DNA from: Ulva prolifera
Lineage: Eukaryota; Chlorophyta; Ulvophyceae; Ulvales; Ulvaceae
Assembly (NCBI GenBank): GCA_023078555.1
Contig: CM041199.1
Coordinates: forward strand, 10,651,943 to 10,715,942
Direction of reading: 5' to 3'
DNA: 64,000 nucleotides
Under the pieces are notes generated by a model, which saw nothing but the letters and a program-made list of their open reading frames with translations, was not told where the DNA came from and did no database searches. Of the stretch, positions 51,860 to 62,923 are shown one piece after another (positions within the stretch are counted from its first letter, which is position 1; each line of letters opens with the position of its first letter). A program made the position numbers and the translations under genes.

Positions 51860-53871
51860 ATGTGAATGGACTTGGCTATAGACAAGCATACCCCCGCGCA
51901 CAATAGGGAAGTTGCCAAAAACATCCTTTGATTCTGAAAGATCTAGGACGTCAAGTATGCATTGCACAGTTGTTGCTAACTCCCAGGAGTGGCGTGGAAC
52001 AAAAGTGCACACTTTTCACCAACCATGTGAATGGACTTGGTTGTAGCCACGCAACCCCCCGCGCATCAAAAGGTACATCGCCATCAACATTCCAAGATGT
52101 TGGGGGGTATGGGATGTCCATCATTCATTGCGTATTTTCTGCAGACACCATGGAGTGGTGTGGTGCAAAAGTGCACACTTTCCACCAACCCATGTGAATG
52201 GACTTGGTTGTAGCCACGCAGCCCCCCGCGCATCAAAAGGTACGTCCCCATGAACATTCAAAGATGTCGGGGGGTATGGGATGTCCATCATCCATTGCGT
52301 ATTTTCTGCAGACACCATGGAGTGGTGTGGTGCAAAAATATACACTTTCCACCAACCCATGTGAATGGACTTGGTTGTAGCCACGCAACCCCCCGCGCAT
52401 CAAAAGGTACGTCCCCATGAACATTCAAAGATGTTGGGGGGTATTGGATGTCCATCATCCATTGCGTATTTTCTGCAGACACCATGGAGTGGTGTGGTGC
52501 AAAAGTGCACACTTTCCACCAACCCATGTGAATGGACTTGGTTGTAGCCACGCAACCCCCCGCGCATCAAAAGGTACGTCGCCATGAACATTCCAAGATG
52601 TTGGGGGGTATGGGATGATTATCGTTCATTGCATATTTGCTGCTGACTCCCAGGAGTGGCGTGGGGCAAAAGTGCACACTTTTCACCAACCATGTGAATG
52701 GACTTGGTTGTAGCCACGCAACCCCCCGCGCATGAAAAGGTACGTCGCCATGAACATTCCAAGATGTTGGGGGGTATGGGATGATTATCATTCATTGCAT
52801 ATTTGCTGGTGACTCCCAGGAGTGGCGTGGGGCAAAAGTGCACACTTTTCACCAACCATGTGAATGGACTTGGCTATAGACAAGCATACCCCCGCGCACC
52901 ATAGGGAAGTTGCCAGAAACATCCTTTGATTCTGAAAGATCTAGGACGTCAAGTATGCATTTCACAGTTGTTGCTAACTTCCAGGAGTGGCGTGGAACAA
53001 AAGTGCACACTTTTCACCAACCATGTGAATGGACTTGGTTGTAGCCACGCAACCCCCCGCGCATCAAAAGGTACGTCGCCATGAACATTCCAAGATGTTG
53101 GGGGGTATGGGATGATTATCGTTCATTGCATATTTGCTGCTGACTCCCAGGAGTGGCGTGGGGCAAAAGTGCACACTTTTCACCAACCATGTGAATGGAC
53201 TTGGTTGTAGCCACGCAACCCCCCGCGCATCAAAAGGTACGTCGCCATGAACATTCCAAGATGTTGGAGGGTATGGGATGATTATCATTCATTGCATATT
53301 TGCTGCTGACTCCCAGGAGTGGCGTGGGGCAAAAGTGCACACTTTTCACCAACCTTGTGAATGGACTTGGTTGTAGCCACGCAACCCCCCGCGCAGCAAA
53401 AGGTACGTCGCCATCAACATTCCAAGATTTTGGGGGGTATGGGATGTCCATCATTCATTGCGTATTTTCTGCAGACACCATGGAGTGGTGTGGTGCAAAA
53501 GTGCACACTTTCCACCAACCCATGTGAATGGACTTGGTTGTAGCCACGCAACCCCCCGCGCATCAAAAGGTACGTCCCCATGAACATTCAAAGATGTTGG
53601 GGGGTATTGGATGTCCATCATCCATTGCGTATTTTCTGCAGACACCATGGAGTGGTGTGGTGCAAAAGTGCACACTTTCCACCAACCCATGTGAATGGAC
53701 TTGGTTGTAGCCACGCAACCCCCCGCGCATCAAAAGGTACGTCGCCATGAACATTCCAAGATGTTGGGGGGTATGGGATGATTATCGTTCATTGCATATT
53801 TGCTGCTGACTCCCAGGAGTGGCGTGGGGCAAAAAGTGCACACTTTTCACCAACCATGTGAATGGACTTGG

Positions 53872-54037
53872 CTATAGACAAGCATCCCCCCGCGCATGAA
53901 AAGGTACGTCGCCATGAACATTCCAAGATGTTGGGGGGTATGGGATGAATATCATTCATTGCATATTTGCTGGTGACTCCCAGGAGTGGCGTGGGGCAAA
54001 AGTGCACACTTTTCACCAACCATGTGAATGGACTTGG
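53872..54037 (+). repeat. C/B chimeric monomer in HOR copy 3
   Basis: Third copy of the same chimera. A later B monomer (about 54535-54700) also carries 'gatgaatatc' but has the normal 'ttgtagcc' start, so that substitution has spread beyond the chimera. Confidence 0.9.
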
Positions 54038-54534
54038 CTATAGACAAGCATACCCCCGCGCACCATAGGGAAGTTGCCAGAAACATCCTTTGATTCTGAA
54101 AGATCTAGGACGTCAAGTATGCATTTCACAGTTGTTGCTAACTTCCAGGAGTGGCGTGGAACAAAAGTGCACACTTTTCACCAACCATGTGAATGGACTT
54201 GGTTGTAGCCACGCAACCCCCCGCGCATCAAAAGGTACGTCGCCATGAACATTCCAAGATGTTGGGGGGTATGGGATGATTATCGTTCATTGCATATTTG
54301 CTGCTGACTCCCAGGAGTGGCGTGGGGCAAAAGTGCACACTTTTCACCAACCATGTGAATGGACTTGGTTGTAGCCACGCAACCCCACGCGCATCAAAAG
54401 GTACGTCGCCATGAACATTCCAAGATGTTGGAGGGTATGGGATGATTATCGTTCATTGCATATTTGCTGCTGACTCCCAGGAGTGGCGTGGGGCAAAAGT
54501 GCACACTTTTCACCAACCATGTGAATGGACTTGG

Positions 54535-55529
54535 TTGTAGCCACGCAACCCCCCGCGCATGAAAAGGTACGTCGCCATGAACATTCCAAGATGTTGGGGG
54601 GTATGGGATGAATATCATTCATTGCATATTTGCTGGTGACTCCCAGGAGTGGCGTGGGGCAAAAGTGCACACTTTTCACCAACCTTGTGAATGGACTTGG
54701 CTATAGACAAGCATACCCCCGCGCACCATAGGGAAGTTGCCAGAAACATCCTTTGATTCTGAAAGATCTAGGACGTCAAGTATGCATTTCACAGTTGTTG
54801 CTAACTTCCAGGAGTGGCGTGGAACAAAAGTGCACACTTTTCACCAACCATGTGAATGGACTTGGTTGTAGCCACGCAACCCCCCGCGCATCAAAAGGTA
54901 CGTCGCCATGAACATTCCAAGATGTTGGGGGGTATGGGATGATTATCGTTCATTGCATATTTGCTGCTGACTCCCAGGAGTGGCGTGGGGCAAAAGTGCA
55001 CACTTTTCACCAACCATGTGAATGGACTTGGTTGTAGCCACGCAACCCCCCGCGCATCAAAAGGTACGTCGCCATGAACATTCCAAGATGTTGGAGGGTA
55101 TGGGATGATTATCATTCATTGCATATTTGCTGCTGACTCCCAGGAGTGGCGTGGGGCAAAAGTGCACACTTTTCACCAACCTTGTGAATGGACTTGGCTA
55201 TAGACAAGCATACCCCCGCGCACCATAGGGAAGTTGCCAGAAACATCCTTTGATTCTGACAGATCTAGGACGTCAAGTATGCATTGCACAGTTGTTGCTA
55301 ACTCCTAGGAGTGGCGTGGAACAAAAGTGCACACTTTTCACCAACCATGTGAATGGACTTGGTTGTAGCCACGCAACCCCCCGCGCAGCAAAAGGTACGT
55401 CGCCATCAACATTCCAAGATTTTGGGGGGTATGGGATGTCCATCATTCATTGCGTATTTTCTGCAGACACCATGGCGTGGTGTGGTGCAAAAGTGCACAC
55501 TTTCCACCAACCCATGTGAATGGACTTGG
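54535..55529 (+). repeat. B/C segment after the 3-kb HOR
   Basis: One B (54535), C (54701), B, B with 'gttggagggtatggg' and 'accttgtg', C (55198) with 'gattctgacagatctagg', then an A with 'caagattttgg'. The C-B-B part is the cassette seen in the HOR but cut after its third monomer. The 'gacagatctagg' C otherwise occurs only at 33879. Confidence 0.84.
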
Positions 55530-56861
55530 TTGTAGCCACGCTACCCCCCGCGCAGCAAAAGGTACATCGCGATCAACATTCCAAGATGTTGGGGGGTATG
55601 GGATGTCCATCATTCATTGCGTATTTTCTGCAGACACCATGGCGTGGTGTGGTGCAAAAGTGCACATTTTCCACCAACCCATGTGAATGGACTTGGTTGT
55701 ACCCACGCACCCCCTGCGCATCAAAAGGTACGTCGCCATCAACATTCCAAGATGTTGGGGGGTATGGGATGTCCATCATTCATTGCGTATTTTCTGCAGA
55801 CACCATGGAGTGGTGTGGTGCAAAAGTGCACACTTTCCACCAACCCATGTGAATGGACTTGGTTGTAGCCACGCAACCCCCCGCGCATCAAAAGGTACGT
55901 CCCCATGAACATTCAAAGATGTTGGGGGGTATTGGATGTCCATCATCCATTGCGTATTTTCTGCAGACACCATGGAGTGGTGTGGTGCAAAAGAGCACAC
56001 TTTCCACCAACCCATGTGAATGGACTTGGTTGTAGCCACGCAACCCCCCGCGCATCAAAAGGTACGTCCCCATGAACATTCAAAGATGTTGGGGGGTATG
56101 GGATGTCCATCATCCATTGCGTATTTTCTGCAGACACCATGGCGTGGTGTGGTGCAAAAGTGCACATTTTCCACCAACCCATGTGAATGGACTTGGTTGT
56201 ACCCACGCACCCCCTGCGCATCAAAAGGTACGTCGCCATCAACATTCCAAGATGTTGGGGGGTATGGGATGTCCATCATTCATTGCGTATTTTCTGCAGA
56301 CACCATGGAGTGGTGTGGTGCAAAAGTGAACACTTTCCACCAACCCATGTGAATGGACTTGGTTGTAGCCACGCAACCCCCCGCGCATCAAAAGGTACGT
56401 CCCCATGAACATTCAAAGATGTTGGGGGGTATTGGATGTCCATCATCCATTGCGTATTTTCTGCAGACACCATGGAGTGGTGTGGTGCAAAAGTGCACAC
56501 TTTCCACCAACCCATGTGAATGGACTTGGTTGTAGCCACGCAACCCCCCGCGCATCAAAAGGTATGTCGCCATGAACATTCCAAGATGTTGGGGGGTATG
56601 GGATGATTATCGTTCATTGCATATTTGCTGCTGACTCCCAGGAGTGGCGTGGGGCAAAAGTGCACACTTTTCACCAACCATGTGAATGGACTTGGTTGTA
56701 GCCACGCAACCCCCCGCGCATGAAAAGGTACGTCGCCATGAACATTCCAAGATGTTGGGGGGTATGGGATGATTATCATTCATTGCATATTTGCTGGTGA
56801 CTCCCAGGAGTGGCGTGGGGCAAAAGTGCACACTTTTCACCAACCATGTGAATGGACTTGG
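55530..56861 (+). repeat. Local 500-bp duplication with the 'gtacccacgcaccccctg' monomer
   Basis: A distinctive monomer beginning 'ttgtacccacgcaccccctg' occurs at 55697 and 56197, 500 bp apart, each preceded by an A with 'gcacattttccacc' and followed by an A with 'ggtattggatgtcc'. Private differences are 'aaaagagcac' near 55991 and 'aaaagtgaacac' near 56328. Two B monomers then lead to C at 56862. Confidence 0.87.
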
Positions 56862-58894
56862 CTATAGACAAGCATACCCCCGCGCACCATAGGGAAGTTG
56901 CCAGAAACATCCTTTGATTCTGAAAGATCTAGGACGTCAAGTATGCATTTCACAGTTGTTGCTAACTTCCAGGAGTGGCGTGGAACAAAAGTGCACACTT
57001 TCCACCAACCCATGTGAATAGACTTGGTTGTAGCCACGCAACCCCCTGCGCATCAAAAGGTACGTCGCCATCAACATTCCAAGCTGTTGGAGGGTATGGG
57101 ATGTCCATCATTCATTGCGTATTTTCTGCAGACACCATGGAGTGGTGTGGTGCAAAAGAGCACACTTTCCACCAACCCATGTGAATGGACTTGGTTGTAG
57201 CCACGCAACCCCCCGCGCATCAAAAGGTACGTCCCCATGAACATTCAAAGATGTTGGGGGGTATGGGATGTCCATCATCCATTGCGTATTTTCTGCAGAC
57301 ACCATGGCGTGGTGTTGTGCAAAAGTGTACACTTTCCACCAACGCATGTGAATGGACTTGGTTGTAGCCACGCAACCCCCCGCGCATGAAAAGGTACGTC
57401 GCCATGAACATTCAAAGATGTTGGGGGGTATGGGATGTCCATCATTCATTGCGTATTTGCTGCTGACTCCCAGGAGTGGCGTGGGGCAAAAGTGCACACT
57501 TTTCACCAACCAGTGGCGTGGGGCAAAAGTGCACACTTTTCACCAACCATGTGAATGGACTTGGCTATAGACAAGCATACCCCCGCGCACCATAGGGAAG
57601 TTGCCAGAAACATCCTTTGATTCTGAAAGATCTAGGACGTCAAGTATGCATTGCACAGTTGTTGCTAACTCCCAGGAGTGGCGTGGAACAAAAGTGCACA
57701 CTTTTCACCAACCATGTGAATGGACTTGGTTGTAGCCACGCAACCCCCCGCGCAGCAAAAGGTACGTCGCCATCAACATTCCAAGATGTTGGAGGGTATG
57801 GGATGTCCATCATTCATTGCGTATTTTCTGCAGACACCATGGAGTGGTGTAATGCAAAAGTGCACACTTTCCACCAACCCATGTGAACGGACTTGGTTGC
57901 AGCCACGCAACCCCCCCGCACATCAAAGGTACGACGACATGAACATTCCAAGATGTTGGGAGGCATGGGATGTCCATCATTCATTGCGTATTTTCTGCAG
58001 ACACCATGGAGTGGTGTGGTGCAAAAGTGCACACTTTCCACCAACCCATGTGAATGGACTTGGTTGTGGCCACGCAACCCCCCGCGCATGAAAAGGTACG
58101 TCGCCATGAACATTCCAAGATGTTGGGGGGTATGGGATAATTATCATTCATTGCATATTTGCTGCTGACTCCCAGGAGTGGCGTGGGGCAAAAGTGCACA
58201 CTTTTCACCAACCATGTGAATGGACTTGGCTATAGACAAGCATACCCCCGCGCACCATAGGGAAGTTGCCAGAAACATCCTTTGATTCTGAAAGATCTAG
58301 GACGTCAAGTATGCATTGCACAGTTGTTGCTAACTCCCAGGAGTGGCGTGGAACAAAAGTGCACACTTTTCACCAACCATGTGAATGGACTTGGTTGTAG
58401 CCACGCAAACCCCCGCGCAGCAAAAGGTACGTCGCCATCAACATTCCAAGATGTTGGAGGGTATGGGATGTCCATCATTCATTGCGTATTTTCTGCAGAC
58501 ACCATGGAGTGGTGTAATGCAAAAGTGCACACTTTCCACCAACCCATGTGAACGGACTTGGTTGCAGCCACGCAACCCCCCCGCACATCAAAGGTACGAC
58601 GACATGAACATTCCAAGATGTTGGGAGGCATGGGATGTCCATCATTCATTGCGTATTTTCTGCAGACACCATGGAGTGGTGTGGTGCAAAAGTGCACACT
58701 TTCCACCAACCCATGTGAATGGACTTGGTTGTAGCCACGCAACCCCCCGCGCATGAAAAGGTACGTCGCCATGAACATTCCAAGATGTTGGGGGGTATGG
58801 GATGATTATCATTCATTGCATATTTGCTGCTGACTCCCAGGAGTGGCGTGGGGCAAAAGTGCACACTTTTCACCAACCATGTGAATGGACTTGG
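56862..58894 (+). repeat. 2033-bp higher-order unit (12 monomers plus 37 bp), copy 1
   Basis: It opens with a C monomer whose tail is class A ('cactttccaccaaccc'), making it 166 bp, followed by A monomers with 'caagctgttggaggg', 'aaaagagcac' and 'gtggtgttgtgc', the 203-bp monomer, then two C-A-D-B four-mers (57565 and 58230, 665 bp apart). D copies here have C7 and 'tacgacgac'. Private change: 'gggataattatc' near 58139. Confidence 0.92.
57475..57548 (+). repeat. 37/37-bp internal duplication, variant without the extra A
   Basis: In a 203-bp monomer (57362-57564). Both halves are 37 bp with 'gcaaaagtgc', so the extra A of the 38-52 kb copies is absent. The monomer front is 'gcatgaaaaggtacgtcgcc' and it is preceded by an A, not a C. 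It probably reflects the state before the A insertion. Confidence 0.94.
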
Positions 58895-60927
58895 CTATAG
58901 ACAAGCATACCCCCGCGCACCATAGGGAAGTTGCCAGAAACATCCTTTGATTCTGAAAGATCTAGGACGTCAAGTATGCATTGCACAGTTGTTGCTAACT
59001 TCCAGGAGTGGCGTGGAACAAAAGTGCACACTTTCCACCAACCCATGTGAATAGACTTGGTTGTAGCCACGCAACCCCCTGCGCATCAAAAGGTACGTCG
59101 CCATCAACATTCCAAGCTGTTGGAGGGTATGGGATGTCCATCATTCATTGCGTATTTTCTGCAGACACCATGGAGTGGTGTGGTGCAAAAGAGCACACTT
59201 TCCACCAACCCATGTGAATGGACTTGGTTGTAGCCACGCAACCCCCCGCGCATCAAAAGGTACGTCCCCATGAACATTCAAAGATGTTGGGGGGTATGGG
59301 ATGTCCATCATCCATTGCGTATTTTCTGCAGACACCATGGCGTGGTGTTGTGCAAAAGTGTACACTTTCCACCAACGCATGTGAATGGACTTGGTTGTAG
59401 CCACGCAACCCCCCGCGCATGAAAAGGTACGTCGCCATGAACATTCAAAGATGTTGGGGGGTATGGGATGTCCATCATTCATTGCGTATTTGCTGCTGAC
59501 TCCCAGGAGTGGCGTGGGGCAAAAGTGCACACTTTTCACCAACCAGTGGCGTGGGGCAAAAGTGCACACTTTTCACCAACCATGTGAATGGACTTGGCTA
59601 TAGACAAGCATACCCCCGCGCACCATAGGGAAGTTGCCAGAAACATCCTTTGATTCTGAAAGATCTAGGACGTCAAGTATGCATTGCACAGTTGTTGCTA
59701 ACTCCCAGGAGTGGCGTGGAACAAAAGTGCACACTTTTCACCAACCATGTGAATGGACTTGGTTGTAGCCACGCAACCCCCCGCGCAGCAAAAGGTACGT
59801 CGCCATCAACATTCCAAGATGTTGGAGGGTATGGGATGTCCATCATTCATTGCGTATTTTCTGCAGACACCATGGAGTGGTGTAATGCAAAAGTGCACAC
59901 TTTCCACCAACCCATGTGAACGGACTTGGTTGCAGCCACGCAACCCCCCCGCACATCAAAGGTACGACGACATGAACATTCCAAGATGTTGGGAGGCATG
60001 GGATGTACATCATTCATTGCGTATTTTCTGCAGACACCATGGAGTGGTGTGGTGCAAAAGTGCACACTTTCCACCAACCCATGTGAATGGACTTGGTTGT
60101 GGCCACGCAACCCCCCGCGCATGAAAAGGTACGTCGCCATGAACATTCCAAGATGTTGGGGGGTATGGGATGATTATCATTCATTGCATATTTGCTGCTG
60201 ACTCCCAGGAGTGGCGTGGGGCAAAAGTGCACACTTTTCACCAACCATGTGAATGGACTTGGCTATAGACAAGCATACCCCCGCGCACCATAGGGAAGTT
60301 GCCAGAAACATCCTTTGATTCTGAAAGATCTAGGACGTCAAGTATGCATTGCACAGTTGTTGCTAACTCCCAGGAGTGGCGTGGAACAAAAGTGCACACT
60401 TTTCACCAACCATGTGAATGGACTTGGTTGTAGCCACGCAAACCCCCGCGCAGCAAAAGGTACGTCGCCATCAACATTCCAAGATGTTGGAGGGTATGGG
60501 ATGTCCATCATTCATTGCGTATTTTCTGCAGACACCATGGAGTGGTGTAATGCAAAAGTGCACACTTTCCACCAACCCATGTGAACGGACTTGGTTGCAG
60601 CCACGCAACCCCCCCGCACATCAAAGGTACGACGACATGAACATTCCAAGATGTTGGGAGGCATGGGATGTCCATCATTCATTGCGTATTTTCTGCAGAC
60701 ACCATGGAGTGGTGTGGTGCAAAAGTGCACACTTTCCACCAACCCATGTGAATGGACTTGGTTGTAGCCACGCAACCCCCCGCGCATGAAAAGGTACGTC
60801 GCCATGAACATTCCAAGATGTTGGGGGGTATGGGATGATTATCATTCATTGCATATTTGCTGCTGACTCCCAGGAGTGGCGTGGGGCAAAAGTGCACACT
60901 TTTCACCAACCATGTGAATGGACTTGG
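58895..60927 (+). repeat. 2033-bp higher-order unit, copy 2
   Basis: Same order as copy 1, with C at 58895, 59598 and 60263. Differences seen: 'gcattgcacag' near 58980 against 'gcatttcacag' in copy 1, and 'gatgtacatcattc' near 60006 against 'gatgtccatcattc'. Its last four-mer (60263-60927) is also the first part of the following 1497-bp repeat. Confidence 0.92.
59508..59581 (+). repeat. 37/37-bp internal duplication, second variant copy
   Basis: Same as 57475, 2033 bp downstream, inside the second copy of the 2033-bp unit (monomer 59395-59597). Confidence 0.94.
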
Positions 60928-62923
60928 CTATAGACAAGCATACCCCCGCGCACCATAGGGAAGTTGCCAGAAACATCCTTTGATTCTGAAAGATCTAGGA
61001 CGTCAAGTATGCATTGCACAGTTGTTGCTAACTCCCAGGAGTGGTGTGGAACAAAAGTGCACACTTTTCACCAACCATGTGAATGGACTTGGTTGTAGCC
61101 ACGCAACCCCCCGCGCATCAAAAGGTACATCGCCATCAACATTCCAAGATGTTGGGGGGTATGGGATGTCCATCATTCATTGCGTATTTTCTGCAGACAC
61201 CATGGAGTGGTGTGGTGCAAAAGTGCACACTTTCCACCAACCCATGTGAATGGACTTGGTTGTAGCCACGCAACCCCCCGCGCATCAAAAGGTACGTCCC
61301 CATGAACATTCAAAGATGTCGGGGGGTATGGGATGTCCATCATCCATTGCGTATTTTCTGCAGACACCATGGAGTGGTGTGGTGCAAAAATATACACTTT
61401 CCACCAACACATGTGAATGGACTTGGTTGCAGCCACGCAACCCCCCCGCACATCAAAGGTACGACGACATGAACATTCCAAGATGTTGGGAGGCATGGGA
61501 TGTACATCATTCATTGCGTATTTTCTGCAGACACCATGGAGTGGTGTGGTGCAAAAGTGCACACTTTCCACCAACCCATGTGAATGGACTTGGTTGTGGC
61601 CACGCAACCCCCCGCGCATGAAAAGGTACGTCGCCATGAACATTCCAAGATGTTGGGGGGTATGGGATGATTATCATTCATTGCATATTTGCTGCTGACT
61701 CCCAGGAGTGGCGTGGGGCAAAAGTGCACACTTTTCACCAACCATGTGAATGGACTTGGCTATAGACAAGCATACCCCCGCGCACCATAGGGAAGTTGCC
61801 AGAAACATCCTTTGATTCTGAAAGATCTAGGACGTCAAGTATGCATTGCACAGTTGTTGCTAACTCCCAGGAGTGGCGTGGAACAAAAGTGCACACTTTT
61901 CACCAACCATGTGAATGGACTTGGTTGTAGCCACGCAAACCCCCGCGCAGCAAAAGGTACGTCGCCATCAACATTCCAAGATGTTGGAGGGTATGGGATG
62001 TCCATCATTCATTGCGTATTTTCTGCAGACACCATGGAGTGGTGTAATGCAAAAGTGCACACTTTCCACCAACCCATGTGAACGGACTTGGTTGCAGCCA
62101 CGCAACCCCCCCGCACATCAAAGGTACGACGACATGAACATTCCAAGATGTTGGGAGGCATGGGATGTCCATCATTCATTGCGTATTTTCTGCAGACACC
62201 ATGGAGTGGTGTGGTGCAAAAGTGCACACTTTCCACCAACCCATGTGAATGGACTTGGTTGTAGCCACGCAACCCCCCGCGCATGAAAAGGTACGTCGCC
62301 ATGAACATTCCAAGATGTTGGGGGGTATGGGATGATTATCATTCATTGCATATTTGCTGCTGACTCCCAGGAGTGGCGTGGGGCAAAAGTGCACACTTTT
62401 CACCAACCATGTGAATGGACTTGGCTATAGACAAGCATACCCCCGCGCACCATAGGGAAGTTGCCAGAAACATCCTTTGATTCTGAAAGATCTAGGACGT
62501 CAAGTATGCATTGCACAGTTGTTGCTAACTCCCAGGAGTGGTGTGGAACAAAAGTGCACACTTTTCACCAACCATGTGAATGGACTTGGTTGTAGCCACG
62601 CAACCCCCCGCGCATCAAAAGGTACATCGCCATCAACATTCCAAGATGTTGGGGGGTATGGGATGTCCATCATTCATTGCGTATTTTCTGCAGACACCAT
62701 GGAGTGGTGTGGTGCAAAAGTGCACACTTTCCACCAACCCATGTGAATGGACTTGGTTGTAGCCACGCAACCCCCCGCGCATCAAAAGGTACGTCCCCAT
62801 GAACATTCAAAGATGTCGGGGGGTATGGGATGTCCATCATCCATTGCGTATTTTCTGCAGACACCATGGAGTGGTGTGGTGCAAAAATATACACTTTCCA
62901 CCAACACATGTGAATGGACTTGG
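59940..62923 (+). repeat. 1497-bp higher-order unit (9-mer), two cycles
   Basis: C at 60263/60928 recurs at 61760/62425 (offset 1497), and D with 'gatgtacatcattc' recurs near 60006 and 61503. The last A of each cycle has 'gcaaaaatatac' and 'ccaacacatgtg'. In the first cycle it joins a D (61427 onward), in the second a B (62924 onward), so the repeat ends there. Confidence 0.9.

Larger units (their letters stand above)
51507..54534 (+). repeat. 3-kb HOR, copy 3 (3028 bp)
   Basis: It matches copy 2 at +3028 throughout (C at 51507, 51876, 52874, 54038; chimera at 53872). It ends exactly at a monomer boundary: at 54535 a B monomer follows where copies 1 and 2 are followed by C. The rare 'caaccccacgcgc' tract (54382 region) is present in all three copies. 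Confidence 0.93.
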
